From Wyeomyia smithii (taxonomy: Eukaryota > Arthropoda > Insecta > Diptera > Culicidae): a stretch of DNA of 64,000 bases. The notes beneath the pieces are model-generated. The model did no database searches, was not told where the DNA came from, and saw nothing but the letters and a program-made list of their open reading frames with translations. Below are positions 54,159 through 64,000 of the stretch, piece by piece (positions within the stretch are counted from its first letter, which is position 1; each line of letters begins with the position of its first letter). The position numbers and the translations under genes were made by a program. The DNA lies in NCBI RefSeq assembly GCF_029784165.1, contig NC_073696.1, positions 187,960,498 through 188,024,497 of the forward strand, in the 5' to 3' direction.

Positions 54159-54170
54159 TCTATTTGTCCC

Positions 54171-55360
54171 ATACGGTGAGCATTTTTTAGATTTCATAGA
54201 TTTCATAGATTGAATAACAGCTTTTGAAGACTTCATGAATCATTTGTTTGACTTTCGTTTTAAAAGCATAAAATGCTCTAGAAGTTATCCATGCTAAATG
54301 TTATTATAATCTATAGAACATAAACGCAAAGCAACTCATTAAAGACACATTGATGAGTAACAATATGCCTGAAACTGCTTCCAGTGATAATTGTTTTAAC
54401 CAAATCCGCATTTAATAGCTCTGAACAGTATTCATCCGATTCGAATTAGGTAATTCAATAATATAAAAATAAGTTCGATATTGATTTTTTACTGGTCATG
54501 TGAACCGAGAACAAAGTTTAGTTCAGTAACGCGGGGAAGAAAACACATGGCAGACAAACTGTCGTGACGGATGAACGAGCGCACGGTTAGCTTTCCCACC
54601 CTACCGGTAATCATCGTCATCAGCAGACACCGGAATCAAACAGGAGAAAAGTTCTGAAGAGTTCCTGCTGCTGCCTTTTGTTCATTCCCTTTGTCCCTTC
54701 TCGTTCGATTGGCATTGTTGGCACCTCAAATGCGCCTGATGGTGGTGGTGGTACTGGTGGCGGCAGGCGAGCGCGCACAGGTGGGTCGGACTTGATCTGC
54801 AGTTCGAAACATGACATGCTTTTCCCCTCGAACAGCGACGTAAAGCGAAAACATTTGCCCGCAGCCCTTCGGCGGTCGTTACATAGCAATCGTTCTCTAC
54901 TCGGTTAGGGTGTCTCTCCGTTGGGCTCGATCACCAAATTTCAAACAATTTACTAAAATATAAAGGACAAACTAATCCCGTTGACGCATTATTTAGTGAT
55001 CGTTTCGAAAATGTAACAGTGGCTTAACGCGTTAAGGTATATGAGACACCCTTAAGAGTGATGAGTCAGGTTGTTAGTGTTATAAACCATCTGTAATCGA
55101 GCAACGAAAAGTTTTTCGTGCACCCTTATAGTGGCATCTGAAGGTATGTGCGTGAGAACGGTTAGCCTGGCCGAAGCTCACCAACACTGGCGGGGCAGCA
55201 ATGAATTGAGCAGAAAATAACAACGCTAAGCGGCAACGTGATCGCCCGCAAAACCGTGGTGTGGTGATACACCATGGCGAGAGGAAACTCCGCTCTGCCG
55301 CTTTCAATGTGGACCATCCGGTGTGCAGGTGTCTTTCCCAGAGCATTCGTTCCATCCGTC
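54171..55360. other. Non-coding stretch, raised GC at 54.5-55.4 kb
   Basis: Contains GGTGGTGGTGGT-type triplet runs near 54740. The 54620-54889 minus and 54678-54908 plus frames overlap it and show no domain. Possibly upstream regulatory sequence. Confidence 0.3.
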
Positions 55361-55416
55361 AGTTCGGTTTCGGTTCGGTCTAACTTTTGTTGCTCCAACT
55401 CCGTTGCTTCACCCAG
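55361..55416 (+). promoter_or_regulatory. Candidate initiator and short first exon
   Basis: An arthropod-type initiator TCAGTT (A at 55361) is followed, 56 bases on, by a good splice donor CCAG/GTAATG. No TATA box is seen. This would be a non-coding first exon of a plus-strand gene. Inference only. Confidence 0.25.
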
Positions 55417-57560
55417 GTAATGCTCACTGGTTGTTCATCCGCGGGAAAGTAACGTTCTAAATGAACCTTACCACTGCGGGCCGTTATGACCTGTTTACGA
55501 AGTGGAAACAATGCATAAAGGGAAATAAGCTATTATATATTTCCTTTTTTTTCGTAGCCTACGGTAATAACGTAGCATGCAGAGCGTTGCGCTGGATTGT
55601 TTGAGAAAAAGTGTGGACATTTTGATAGTTTTGATCCATAATACTCTCATTGCGGTGATAGAAAACTATCTCTTGACGACTCAGTTTAATTCCATAAATA
55701 AACTAGAATTTATACGATTATCAGCGATGTTCATAATGGCACTGTTCCTAAATAGCTATTTTATGGACTTTTAATAGCACTTTTTTTATTCGGATTGACT
55801 TGTTATTAAAGAACCCTTCCAATATTCTTTAAACATCTTTTCTGTGACAGAATAATATATTTGGGGATTCTCAGATAATCTCGTGTTTTTTGTGTCATTA
55901 TTGACCTGATCAAGGATGAAACTTTGAGTAAAATAATTTTTGAAGGAATATATTGTATTCTGAAACAACTTTTCAGACAAATACCTCACCACTAAATTTC
56001 TCACGAAAAAGGCCGTCAAAACCCGCCGAAACGTTGGCCATTTTGATTTGATTGTCTTGACAAGACTTCTTGTACATTTTGTCAACAAGACTGAGAGAGC
56101 CAAGAGATCAAAAACACCCGTATTTTGTATCCCTTAAATTGACTATCTCACATCTTGGGCTTGTTGTTGGGTTTTTTCTTAAATTTATAAAACATATTTG
56201 TATAAATGAATTTCGTACTGAATTTTCGATTACGAAGCATATTAAGTTCGTCTTTCAAAACGATTTTCGAAATTGAAATACCAAGAACTTCTTAAGTGTA
56301 TAAATTTATGTACGAACGTAACAAACTGTTTTAACATATTCAATATTAATTTTGTATTCAGTGATGTATATGTCCTTTTTCTTCGGCTTGGATTAAATGA
56401 CTGTTATACATATACAGTCTCTTATTAACCAAATGTTAGAAAACGGAAGAGGCTATTGTATACATTATAGTCGCTTTCACGCGGTTTTCAATTCGTCTTT
56501 TTTTGTAAACGGATATCTCCTTAAATTAGGAATATAGATATCTCGAAAAATGTACCGCATTCGTACTTATAGGCTTCCATAACATCCTGCTCAACGATAT
56601 CCTTACGATCGTGTTTCAACGAAAACCGTTGCCTAGCTACTTCGTTCAGCAATCGCTCCGCACGAGCGAGGGGGCGGTAAAATGAACGCGCACCACCTGC
56701 TCGATATAGCGTTCAACCATGTGTAGCGTGCGTTCATCTCGTAAAACTTTTCCTCGGCCATGTGTTTGTGCAAGTTCGCTTCGTTCGCTCTCGTTGAAGG
56801 TTCTGGTTGGGTACGCTCTCTTGAAGTCTCCGGTACATTTCTCAGGAGATCATTGAAGTTTGCCTCCCATCGTTCGGCAAGAAATGAACTGCGGTCTACT
56901 GTCGCCCGCTGACCGGCGCCAACACGGTTGGCTAGTTTTCCACCGTTTCTCAGCTCACCGTTGTTTATGCGCTCTCGGTTTTTTCTCCGTTCTCGCTCTC
57001 GTTCTCCGATTTGCGTTCGCTCTAGCGTTGCGATGATGATGGCAGCAGGAAACGATTCCTGTGTACACAGCTGGAAAGCACTAAGCCGAACTTTGCGAAA
57101 CGAACTCGTTTCAGTCTACTGTTAGCAGTCGGGAAAATCGCATTAAATGAAAAACAGCCTTTTTATCGGTATATAAGCTAGAGTACAGAAGTTGTTCAAA
57201 TCTTCTGAAGAGTGAGGAAACAGAGTGTCTGGCACTTTTGTTGGAGTGGTTCAAAACCCTGCCGTTTAACATAAAGTCTGCACTAATAGGTAAATCGATC
57301 AATCGCTTTGGTTTAGATAACGGTTCGTCCATTTTCGTCAGTTTGTTATGATAAGCAGAAAAATCCAGCGGAAAAACTCCAGCAACCCTCAACAACAGTC
57401 ACTGGGTAGCCGTGCTACGGGTGTATTCGTCATATGTGCAGTTTTTTTATTCCGTACGTACAGTAGCGCGTAGGTACACAGAAGTATCGGCTAATTGTGT
57501 TATATCGATTTTTCGTAGCGTTTGTTAAGTTTCAAGTTTCTCGGTTCCGGCTAGATCGGG
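55417..57560. other. Non-coding stretch, promoter-like in its right part
   Basis: 56.6-57.1 kb is rich in CGCTCTCGTT and GTTCGCT words. A TATATAAG is at 57171-57178. Frames of up to 105 codons show no domain. Fragment AGTCGCTTTCACGCGG at 56470 resembles an ACGCGG MITE end. Confidence 0.3.
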
Positions 57561-58882
57561 TCAGTGTGAAGAAGCGAAGCTCTAACAGGAAAAGGTGCGT
57601 AGCGTAAGGGCCGAAATTAATTCTGTTGTGTTGTGTCATTGCTTTTTCGTTACTGAAAACAAATTTTGTGGCACTCTGCTTCGAACGGGGTTAACTACCG
57701 TGTAAGCACAATTATTTAGTTCAGTTCAATATTGCGCAACACGAAGCAATTTACAGCTAGATGTGTTATTGGAGGTAACAGGTGATGTTTGTCAAATATT
57801 GAAACAGTTGGCCACCGAAACATAAATCGAGTACTGGACGCAGCTCAGTGACGCTGTTGTAAATTTTGTAAATGCTTTTACCATAAGTTATTCAAACGCA
57901 ATAATTCCATGCAGTTTCGAAAGCATTCGAAAATATTATATCAAAAAGTAATCTCGAAAAGTTACAACGTGAAATAGTTATACCCATCCTTTGGAAGGCA
58001 TTCTAGCAGAAACTTGTGTATATAGCGTGCATGAATGTGGCGGTATTACGAAAAACAAGTTCGACTAAATCCAGTATCGTGAGAATCATAACGTTGGAGG
58101 CGTATAATGCAGTAGTATTCTAGTCTCAGTTTCAATACAAAACATCAACCTAAGTGGAGAGTTGTATTTGAATGCAATCATCGTTATCGCAGCAGTGTAA
58201 AAAGCTTGAAACCAGAAAGTGCGACTAAGTGTACAGAAAAAGCGTTTACGATCCGACGTCGCTGCATATCTGGAAAAACAGCTAGTTTAATCTTATATAC
58301 CTAATAAAAAAAATAATAAAAATAAAGAAACTATTCCGTTCTGCAGCAATAGTTGTTTCTTTAGTTCGTTCTGCTTCCTTAGAATCAGTGAGAAAAAGTG
58401 AAGAAAAAATAAACAGATAATAGCATAACTAATCGCGAAGAAGGTAAATAAACTAAAGCATAGCCATTCAATTCGAAACAGAGTGGAGAAATCCGGCGAA
58501 AAACGTGAAAAGAAGTGAATCGTAGCAGAAGTGCAGAATTGTTCGGAAACGACGAGAAGTGAATAAGTAAGCAGCAGTTCCCGAACGGTGCACAGTTTCA
58601 ATCAAAATATTTTTACCCGGCCTGACGCGAAGCAGATTCATAGCTCGCGAAAAAAAAGTACGGCATTTTTAATTCCAGTCCGGCGAGCGAACGTTTCGCA
58701 TTAGCGTGATTTTGCTCTGTTTCGCCACCTGACCCCCCCCCCCCCCTCTACCCAACACTAGAGCCAGTATAGCAGTCGAGCTGACTGCAGGAAACTCGGC
58801 GCTTGGAATATTCAACTGCCAGCACCAGCCGCCAGCCAGTTCGATCGTATTCGCTGGGAAATCCAATTACATTCGGACTTTG
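57561..58882 (+). promoter_or_regulatory. Candidate initiator and long A-rich 5' leader of a host gene
   Basis: TCAGTGTG at about 57561 matches an arthropod initiator. What follows is about 1.3 kb of A-rich sequence with many AGTGAA/GAAGTG words, typical of insect 5' UTRs. It ends at a donor-like CTTTG/GTAAGC (58882/58883). A donor-like AAAAG/GTGCGT also occurs near 57593. A 14-base C run is at 58732-58745. No coding exon is seen, so the gene body, if any, would lie beyond the window. Confidence 0.3.
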
Positions 58883-61661
58883 GTAAGCATAAAGCATATA
58901 ACTACTTGCTTTCGAGATTGTCTCAATGGGACGATTTCGTGATGCTCTGATTGAGCGGTGTTCGATTTCTGGGGCACATGTTGTATCTGTACTTGGCAGT
59001 GTAATGGGCGAAAACCGGGTCTCGCGGCGGGCGCTGCCGGTGGAACGGTTTACTATAAATCTTGCAACTAGTGCAATCATACTAATGCTAAGTGTAGGCT
59101 GTGAGTGAATTAGGTTCGTTTTCATTCGGAAAGTGGGCTGCTTTTTCCATGCCTTTTAGGTGTGATGCCAGGTGGGTGTATTGAAAAAGGTACTTGGCAA
59201 CTAGCGGTGGGACTGCCAATTGGCGAGTCCAATCGTTTCTCCTCCGATTCGGTCGATATTTGTTTGTGGTTTTGCGCTCTCGAATGGTGGTGAAAAATGC
59301 GAAATGCAAGGCATTGGTTGTGCGGATGATGATTAAAGCTTTGGTCCTTTGATTGCCATTTGAATCAAGATATACGTTTATATCAATCTACACTAGACAA
59401 CTACAGCTAAACATCTTTCATAAGGTTATAAATGCTGTAAATAAGAGAATGCTACGTATTTTTGACCTTCGGAGTCCCTATATATTTTTGACATCATATA
59501 ATTGAAAATTGGGTTTCAGCAATACTTAAATATTTTCTAGAAAGTTGAAAAAAAAACCTTTCTCTAAGATAAAACTTCCCTATTCAAAATTTCTCGTGGT
59601 CATTTTTGCGTCAACCAAATCCTTGGCATGGACACGGTGTTGATGAAACACCCTGGACGATGTAATTCTGCTCTAAACTTTGATCATACCTTTGAAGAAA
59701 ATGAAATATGAAATATGAAAAAGAAAGCCGAAAAGCATAGCAATTGTCAGAAAAATATTAAAAACTACTAAAACTGATTACTTGAGACATGAAAAGTGGA
59801 CTTTCTTGATTGCTACTAAAAATCCATGAGAAATATTAAACGAATGCAAATGGAATTAAGATATGACATTTTTGTGTTTATTTGAAAAATAAGAATACTA
59901 CAAGAGCAATAAAAAATAGTTGTCGATAACGCATCAGAATGAAAATTATCAAACTAATAACGAAGGAGTTTTAGCAAAAATATAAATAATTATTCGAGAT
60001 TTTCAAAACATTGTATGCATAAAATTTCAATTATCTGATTCCTACGAATGTCATAAATTCGTTTCGACGCATTTTTTTTTTTCAAAAGAAAGCTGCCATA
60101 AATTAGCTTGAGGTTTTTTACTACTTCAGACGTACCTAACATACCTCAAAAACTAATCAAATGATTATCCTAGAATCTTCTATACTGATGATATAGTTCA
60201 TGTTTGACAATTTGAAAATCCAACAAAAATTCTGTTGATTGCCCATAGCATATTTTATACGAAAATTCTTATTATTTTTAATCAACGATATAATAATTAC
60301 ATTCAAGATTTATTCCGACAGAATCAGTATTGTATGAGTTTTCGCATAATCAATAGTTTTTTAATCTGATATTATGTACTTCGATTTTTGAAACAGAAGT
60401 TTTACCTTAATTACTGTCAATAAGAATATCCTAGATGGTATTCTCTTCGACATGAATTGGGGCAACACCCATATTCATATCGTCGCTCATATTTATTCAA
60501 TATACCGTCAAATTTTTTCTAATTTTTCAAAGAAAAAATAATTTTAATTTTACCTCTCGATTTAGTCGAGGGATCAGAAGTTTGACTTTGGAGAAAATAG
60601 TAAAACTTTAGAAATAAGAGCGATGAGAAAAAAATAGGTGTTAAGATGAATATAGGAGCGGTTCCTCTAATAGAAAGTTGCAGAAGGTAATGTTTACGAT
60701 TCCTAAAAGCACAATCTTGAAATAATTTTGATGGAATGCATAGTTTTCGAATTATGGGTTTTCAACTACAAGTTAGTTTATACGCTTTTCAGAAAAATAT
60801 TTCTAAAAATTAATGATTAAGAAGTTTTTTAAATGCCGAGAAGGTCGGAGAATGACAGCTCAATTGAGCAATTCCCGCTGAAACCGTCCCACGAGGTCTT
60901 ACAAAAAGGATATTTTTGTGTGTTCTAGTGTTTTATTTCTTTTGAATTCGCAAATTTTAAAAACCGGTGGTTGTGAACTTCTGATAAAATCCAAGATAGC
61001 GCCCAATATTTTTCTACTTCAAATGAAAGCTCTATTCCTTTTTTAGACGACGTGCTATTTGTAGTGGGTTTAATGACAAATTCAAGAGGAACAAATCAAT
61101 GAAAAGTTCAATAATTTTTAAAAATACAACTTTTAAAAAAATTGTTTGATCGGTTGATGTGCGAGGGGATCATCAATAAAATCTAACCAAAGTGTTTTTC
61201 TTATTTTTTTCATTTCTTTCAATTATTTAGACACAAACATATCCTTTTTGTAAGACTACCTAGGTTTTCACTGTTTTGACGTAGAATGCGTCCTACTTTA
61301 ACAGGGTGCCTTTACGAAATATCGAAGATAAAGTAAAACCGCAGAAATAAAGATTTCAAATGCTTACAACTTTGTTACCACTGGACGGATTTCAGTCAAT
61401 GATATTTCGTTGGATAGAGAACAAATTTCTTAAGTTCTTAATAATCGCCTGCCCGCAATGATGCAATTCAAGCACTTCCCCAGCACAACCGACACTAAAG
61501 ATTTGTTGTTGTTGTTGCTTTGCTTGCTCGAGTGCATAAAGACGGGCCCACCGGAAGCATATTTGCGTAATGAAAAAATCCGCATTGCCTCAAGAACTTG
61601 TTTATAACCTTGAGAACGGCCAATTGTAATTTGTACTTGGCAGGAGGAGCGAAACAATTGA
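58883..61661. other. AT-rich stretch, one long-range inverted repeat
   Basis: Mostly featureless. GTCTTACAAAAAGGATAT at about 60895 recurs inverted (ATATCCTTTTTGTAAGAC) at about 61239, bounding some 360 bp. This could be another MITE or a diverged foldback. No coding sequence recognised. Confidence 0.4.
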
Positions 61662-61826
61662 CTTTGAGCTAGTATATTTTGTAATGGCTTTAGTTCCGGA
61701 CCCAGCGTACTTGATAACAGTAATATTAAGGTAGGCTGAACATGACTGCTCTGCCGCTTGTATGTGACCCGCTTCTGTCTTCGATGCTATCTTAACAAAC
61801 TCGTTGTTAAAGGTTGAACAGTTCAC
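61662..61826 (-). pseudogene. Histone H2B-like pseudogene (C-terminal half)
   Basis: The minus-strand frame begins MNCSTFNNEFVKIASKTEAG and ends AGSGTKAITKYTSSK. The last part is almost the invariant H2B C-terminus (EGTKAVTKYTSSK), and the first part aligns with the H2B histone-fold helix MNSFVNDIFERIA. The middle has lost about ten residues. There is no stop after TSSK, unlike true H2B, and a stop lies in frame just before the segment, so it is not a working gene. A TATAAAAA on the same strand lies at 61859-61866. It is oriented away from the H2A-like segment. Confidence 0.6.
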
Positions 61827-62109
61827 GGAAAATCAATGCACTTCACGCGCAACGTTCGTTTTTATACCTAAAAAACAATACCCAGCACAGCCCAACCTTT
61901 TTTTATTTTCTTCCATAATACCGTGTGCGTAGCCCCGCCCACTTGTCGCGGTTGTCCCCTCCATAGTTATTTAAGACAATCGCGAGGTAATGTTTCAACA
62001 CATCATCATTCATTCGTCCACTGACTTTCGCGCAATTCGGGTGTATATTTTGAAATCGGTTCCAGTTCTCATTTATTCTTCGTATTTCTCGTGATAACGT
62101 TCCTACCAC
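61827..62109. other. Spacer between divergent histone relics
   Basis: 283 bp holding TATAAAAA on the minus strand (61859-61866) and TATTTAAG on the plus strand near 61967. It is in the position of the shared H2A/H2B promoter of insect histone clusters. A 68-codon minus frame inside has no recognised domain. Confidence 0.35.
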
Positions 62110-62325
62110 GTGGGTGATAAACGTGGTAAAAGACGCACAGTTAGGTTTGAAGCTGCTAACGTCACGGCCAGTACTCGTAAATTATGTGGTTTGGTACAGA
62201 AGTACCTATCGATCTGGCGGCTGCAATGTACTTTGCTGCGGAAGTGTTGGAATATTCAGGGAACGATGCTAGAAATAATAATCGTGTCTTGGATACAACC
62301 TTCTACTATTTTATAGGGAAAATGC
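62110..62325 (+). pseudogene. Histone H2A-like pseudogene
   Basis: From 62190 the plus strand reads GTEVPIDLAAAMYFAAEVLE, then YSGNDARNNNRV. This is clearly the central H2A fold helix ([28 protein letters not shown]). A basic N-terminal tail (GDKRGKRRTVRFEAANVTAS) is in a different frame from 62113, so a frameshift separates the tail from the fold. After RVLD the match to the H2A C-terminal part is lost. It is transcriptionally opposed to the H2B relic, as in insect histone repeats. Confidence 0.6.
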
Positions 62326-62440
62326 AACTTTTTTCAAAGAAAAGGTTACCCAAAAATCTTTCAAAATATGGCCCATTCCTAGCTACAACTTTATCTTTCT
62401 GGCAGAGCTCGAATACCGTTACAATAAAAGTGTTTGTATT

Positions 62441-63983
62441 TTGAGGTTAGTATAGCATAGTATTTTTTTTCCCCTTGTAGAAGACTGAACCACTGCGACC
62501 ATTGTTTGATCGATTGTGGTATGCTTCACCTTACTCTAAGTGCGTACGAGCAGGTACATCACTATTTGGCGAGTTGATGTCCTTGCTACATTGCACATTT
62601 ATCCCAGTTGGGCAACGCACTTCGTATGAAGTTTATTACCTCACCGGGACTTTCCCTCCAAATTTCGGTAGGTTCTATGTGTCCCTTACCGAAGATACGC
62701 AATCTGCGTTGTATTAATACTCGACATTCGCAGAGTAGGTGTTCTGAAGTTTCGCTTTCGATGCCACACAGGCGACATTTATCATCATCAAGTTTGCCCA
62801 CTGTGTGCCTCTTGAGATGATACTTACTCGGACAGTGCCCTGTAATAAGACCTGTGAATGTCCTCAAGTCTTTTTTATTTAATCTGAGCAGCACGAGGCT
62901 CTTCTCGCGATTTGGCTCTATGAATCTTTTCGATTGTCGTAATCCAATTATGACATCCCAGTTTTCAGCTTTTTTCCCAGTCGCTTTTTCCCATTCACCG
63001 AGTTCAGCTTTTAGAGCGCTCGGGGAGACTCCACAGAAAGGTTCTGGGCCAACAAAGTTAGTAGATGACCCTTGTCTGGCTAGTAAGTCGGCCTTCTCGT
63101 TTCCTTCGATTCCACAATGACCAGGAACCCAGTATAAGTTCACCTGGTTTTTCATAGCTAACTTTCGGAGCGACAGGATGCATTCCCACACTAATTTAGA
63201 GTGGTAGAAAGGAGAATTCAGGGCTTTTAGCGCTGCCTGACTATCACAGAAAATGCATATATCTGCGTGTCGATAATTTCTTTTCAGAATACTGTTGGCC
63301 AGTGTCCCATGGGAAAAAATTTATTAATTCCTGGTCCTGTGAATCCCGCACCCGCAGAACCATTCATTTTAGAACCGTCTGTGTAGAAGCAAAGTGAACC
63401 ATCCCGAATTGTGGGTCCACCTTGTTGCCAACTTTCTCGTTCTATCTCTACTGTTCTGTAAGGAATTCCGAAATTTGGTTTTCTCTCCACCCAATCCTCC
63501 TTACTTTTTATTGAATTATTTATTTGGAAATCTTTCAGTATTCTCAGGTGTCCTGTTAGATCTCCTTCTTTTAGGTTGCACTGTCGATTTAGCCTTAGAG
63601 CACTTTTTTCCGCTTCTAGTTGAACCACCTGATGAAGTGGAAGAAGGTGAAGTATTGCATCTAGGGCTTTTGATGGAGTGCTTCTCATAGCTCCACAAAT
63701 TGATGCACAGGCCAATCTTTGGATTTTAGCTAGCTTAGCTTGAGTGGATGTTTCAGGGGTTTTGGGCCACCAAACTAACGAGGCGTAGGTTATTCTGGGT
63801 ATGATTATTGTTTTATATATCCAGTGTATCATGCTGGGTTTGAGACCCCAGCTTTTTCCAATGGCTCTGCTGCATACCCATAGGGTGTTTGTGGCCTTGG
63901 TAAAAAACACACTTGTAATGTAAAAATTACGTGGAGCAAAAAACGCGCACAAACAATTGGTCTTGTTGCCAGTATCCACCCTC
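62441..63983 (-). mobile_element. LOA-like LINE, 5'-truncated, with RNase H
   Basis: Flanked by an exact 17-bp ATAAAAGTGTTTGTATT (62424-62440 and 63984-64000; the right copy ends at the window edge). Minus orientation. It encodes the RT thumb, an RNase H domain and a C-terminal zinc-binding tail, but no endonuclease or RT core because of 5' truncation. RNase H within a LINE points to the LOA, I or R1-related clades; Lian-type LOA elements of mosquitoes are a fair comparison. Confidence 0.8.
62586..63298 (-). pseudogene. LINE RNase H, C-terminal half, and zinc-binding tail
   Basis: The open frame 62586-63191 begins within RNase H. It has LYWVPGHCGIEGNEKADLLA (catalytic His and final Asp of RNase H), then LRLNKKDLRTFTGLITGHCP, and a CCHC-like cluster KCRLCGIESETSEHLLCECR, typical of the ORF2 tail. 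Upstream to 63298 in the same phase lies IFCDSQAALKAL, the middle RNase H Asp. A frameshift near 63295 separates it from the first RNase H motif. Confidence 0.8.
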
Positions 63984-63985
63984 AT
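63284..63985 (-). pseudogene. LINE reverse transcriptase thumb and RNase H start
   Basis: A 233-codon frame. Thumb region: NTLWVCSRAIGKSWGLKPSM, IIIPRITYASLVWWPK, then KIQRLACASICGAMRSTP and ALDAILHLLPLHQVVQLEAE. Near its end CFYTDGSKMNGSAGAGFTGP gives the first catalytic RNase H Asp. The frame then ends at WPTVF after a frameshift into the frame continued at 62586-63298. The first residues (to about 20) are flanking sequence across the truncation point. Confidence 0.8.
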
Positions 63986-64000
63986 AAAAGTGTTTGTATT

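Noticed and set aside
58293..58601. 102-codon hydrophobic frame on the minus strand
   Set aside because: It is antisense to A-rich, UTR-like sequence. Poly-A on one strand gives Phe/Leu-rich translations on the other, so hydrophobicity is expected by composition.
61903..62109. 68-codon minus-strand frame between the histone relics as a third histone
   Set aside because: Checked by eye against H3 and H4 signatures (for example the H4 GLIYEE and TLYGFGG motifs) with no match.
1..64000. CRISPR arrays, bacterial operons, ribosome-binding sites, rRNA genes
   Set aside because: No regularly spaced identical repeats, no tightly packed frames and no rRNA-like blocks. The content is that of an animal genome.

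Overview
The window looks like repeat-rich insect DNA, most probably from a mosquito or a related dipteran. This is inferred from its mobile-element mix: a BEL/Pao retrovirus-like element, RTE, CR1/Jockey-like and LOA-like LINEs, a tRNA-derived SINE, an ITmD37E-type transposase relic, hAT, piggyBac and Tc1/mariner MITEs, and ACGCGG-rich repeats. I recognise no intact host protein-coding gene. Almost everything identifiable is a transposable element or its remains, set in AT-rich sequence. The only host-like coding sequences are a decayed, divergently oriented histone H2B/H2A pair near 61.7-62.3 kb and a few possible non-coding 5' exons.

Layout. 1-345: LINE reverse transcriptase fragment. 3.68-4.45 kb: a hairpin around a tRNA-like core, then an ACGCGG-rich MITE. 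4.66-11.8 kb: a decayed plus-strand RTE copy split by a minus-strand RTE copy (about 5.8-9.29 kb, itself carrying a 473-bp hAT MITE) and by a 2.0-kb foldback element (9414-11440). 11.9-23.7 kb: mostly non-coding, with several MITEs and a second large foldback (21090-22501). 23701-42834: a four-level nest. A hAT element with an 8-bp duplication (TGTAACGA) was hit inside its transposase by an RTE LINE (11-bp duplication CCACTTGTTAC). That LINE was hit by a BEL/Pao element (5-bp duplication GGTCC) and separately by a SINE. The BEL element is now a tandem of the form LTR-internal-LTR-internal-LTR with a 7174-bp period.

42.8-47.5 kb: non-coding, with a MITE, a 104-bp near-perfect hairpin and a possible 34-nt exon. 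47.6-48.1 kb: RTE endonuclease relic. 48.4-51.9 kb: plus-strand CR1/Jockey-like LINE with several lesions. 52.1-54.2 kb: RTE tail with a hAT MITE in it, ITmD37E transposase relic, and a degenerate copy of the 9.4-kb foldback repeat interrupted by a piggyBac MITE and followed by a second SINE. 54.2-61.6 kb: non-coding, with promoter- and 5'UTR-like stretches. 61.7-62.3 kb: histone relics. 62441-63983: 5'-truncated LOA-like LINE with RNase H, whose 17-bp target duplication ends exactly at the window edge.

The most informative result is the history recorded here. Nested insertions can be ordered from their target duplications. The middle BEL LTR is a mosaic of the two outer LTRs, which is the signature of unequal crossing-over between LTRs rather than two insertions. 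Coordinates were read by eye; boundaries set by target duplications are firm, while ends of decayed copies are approximate.
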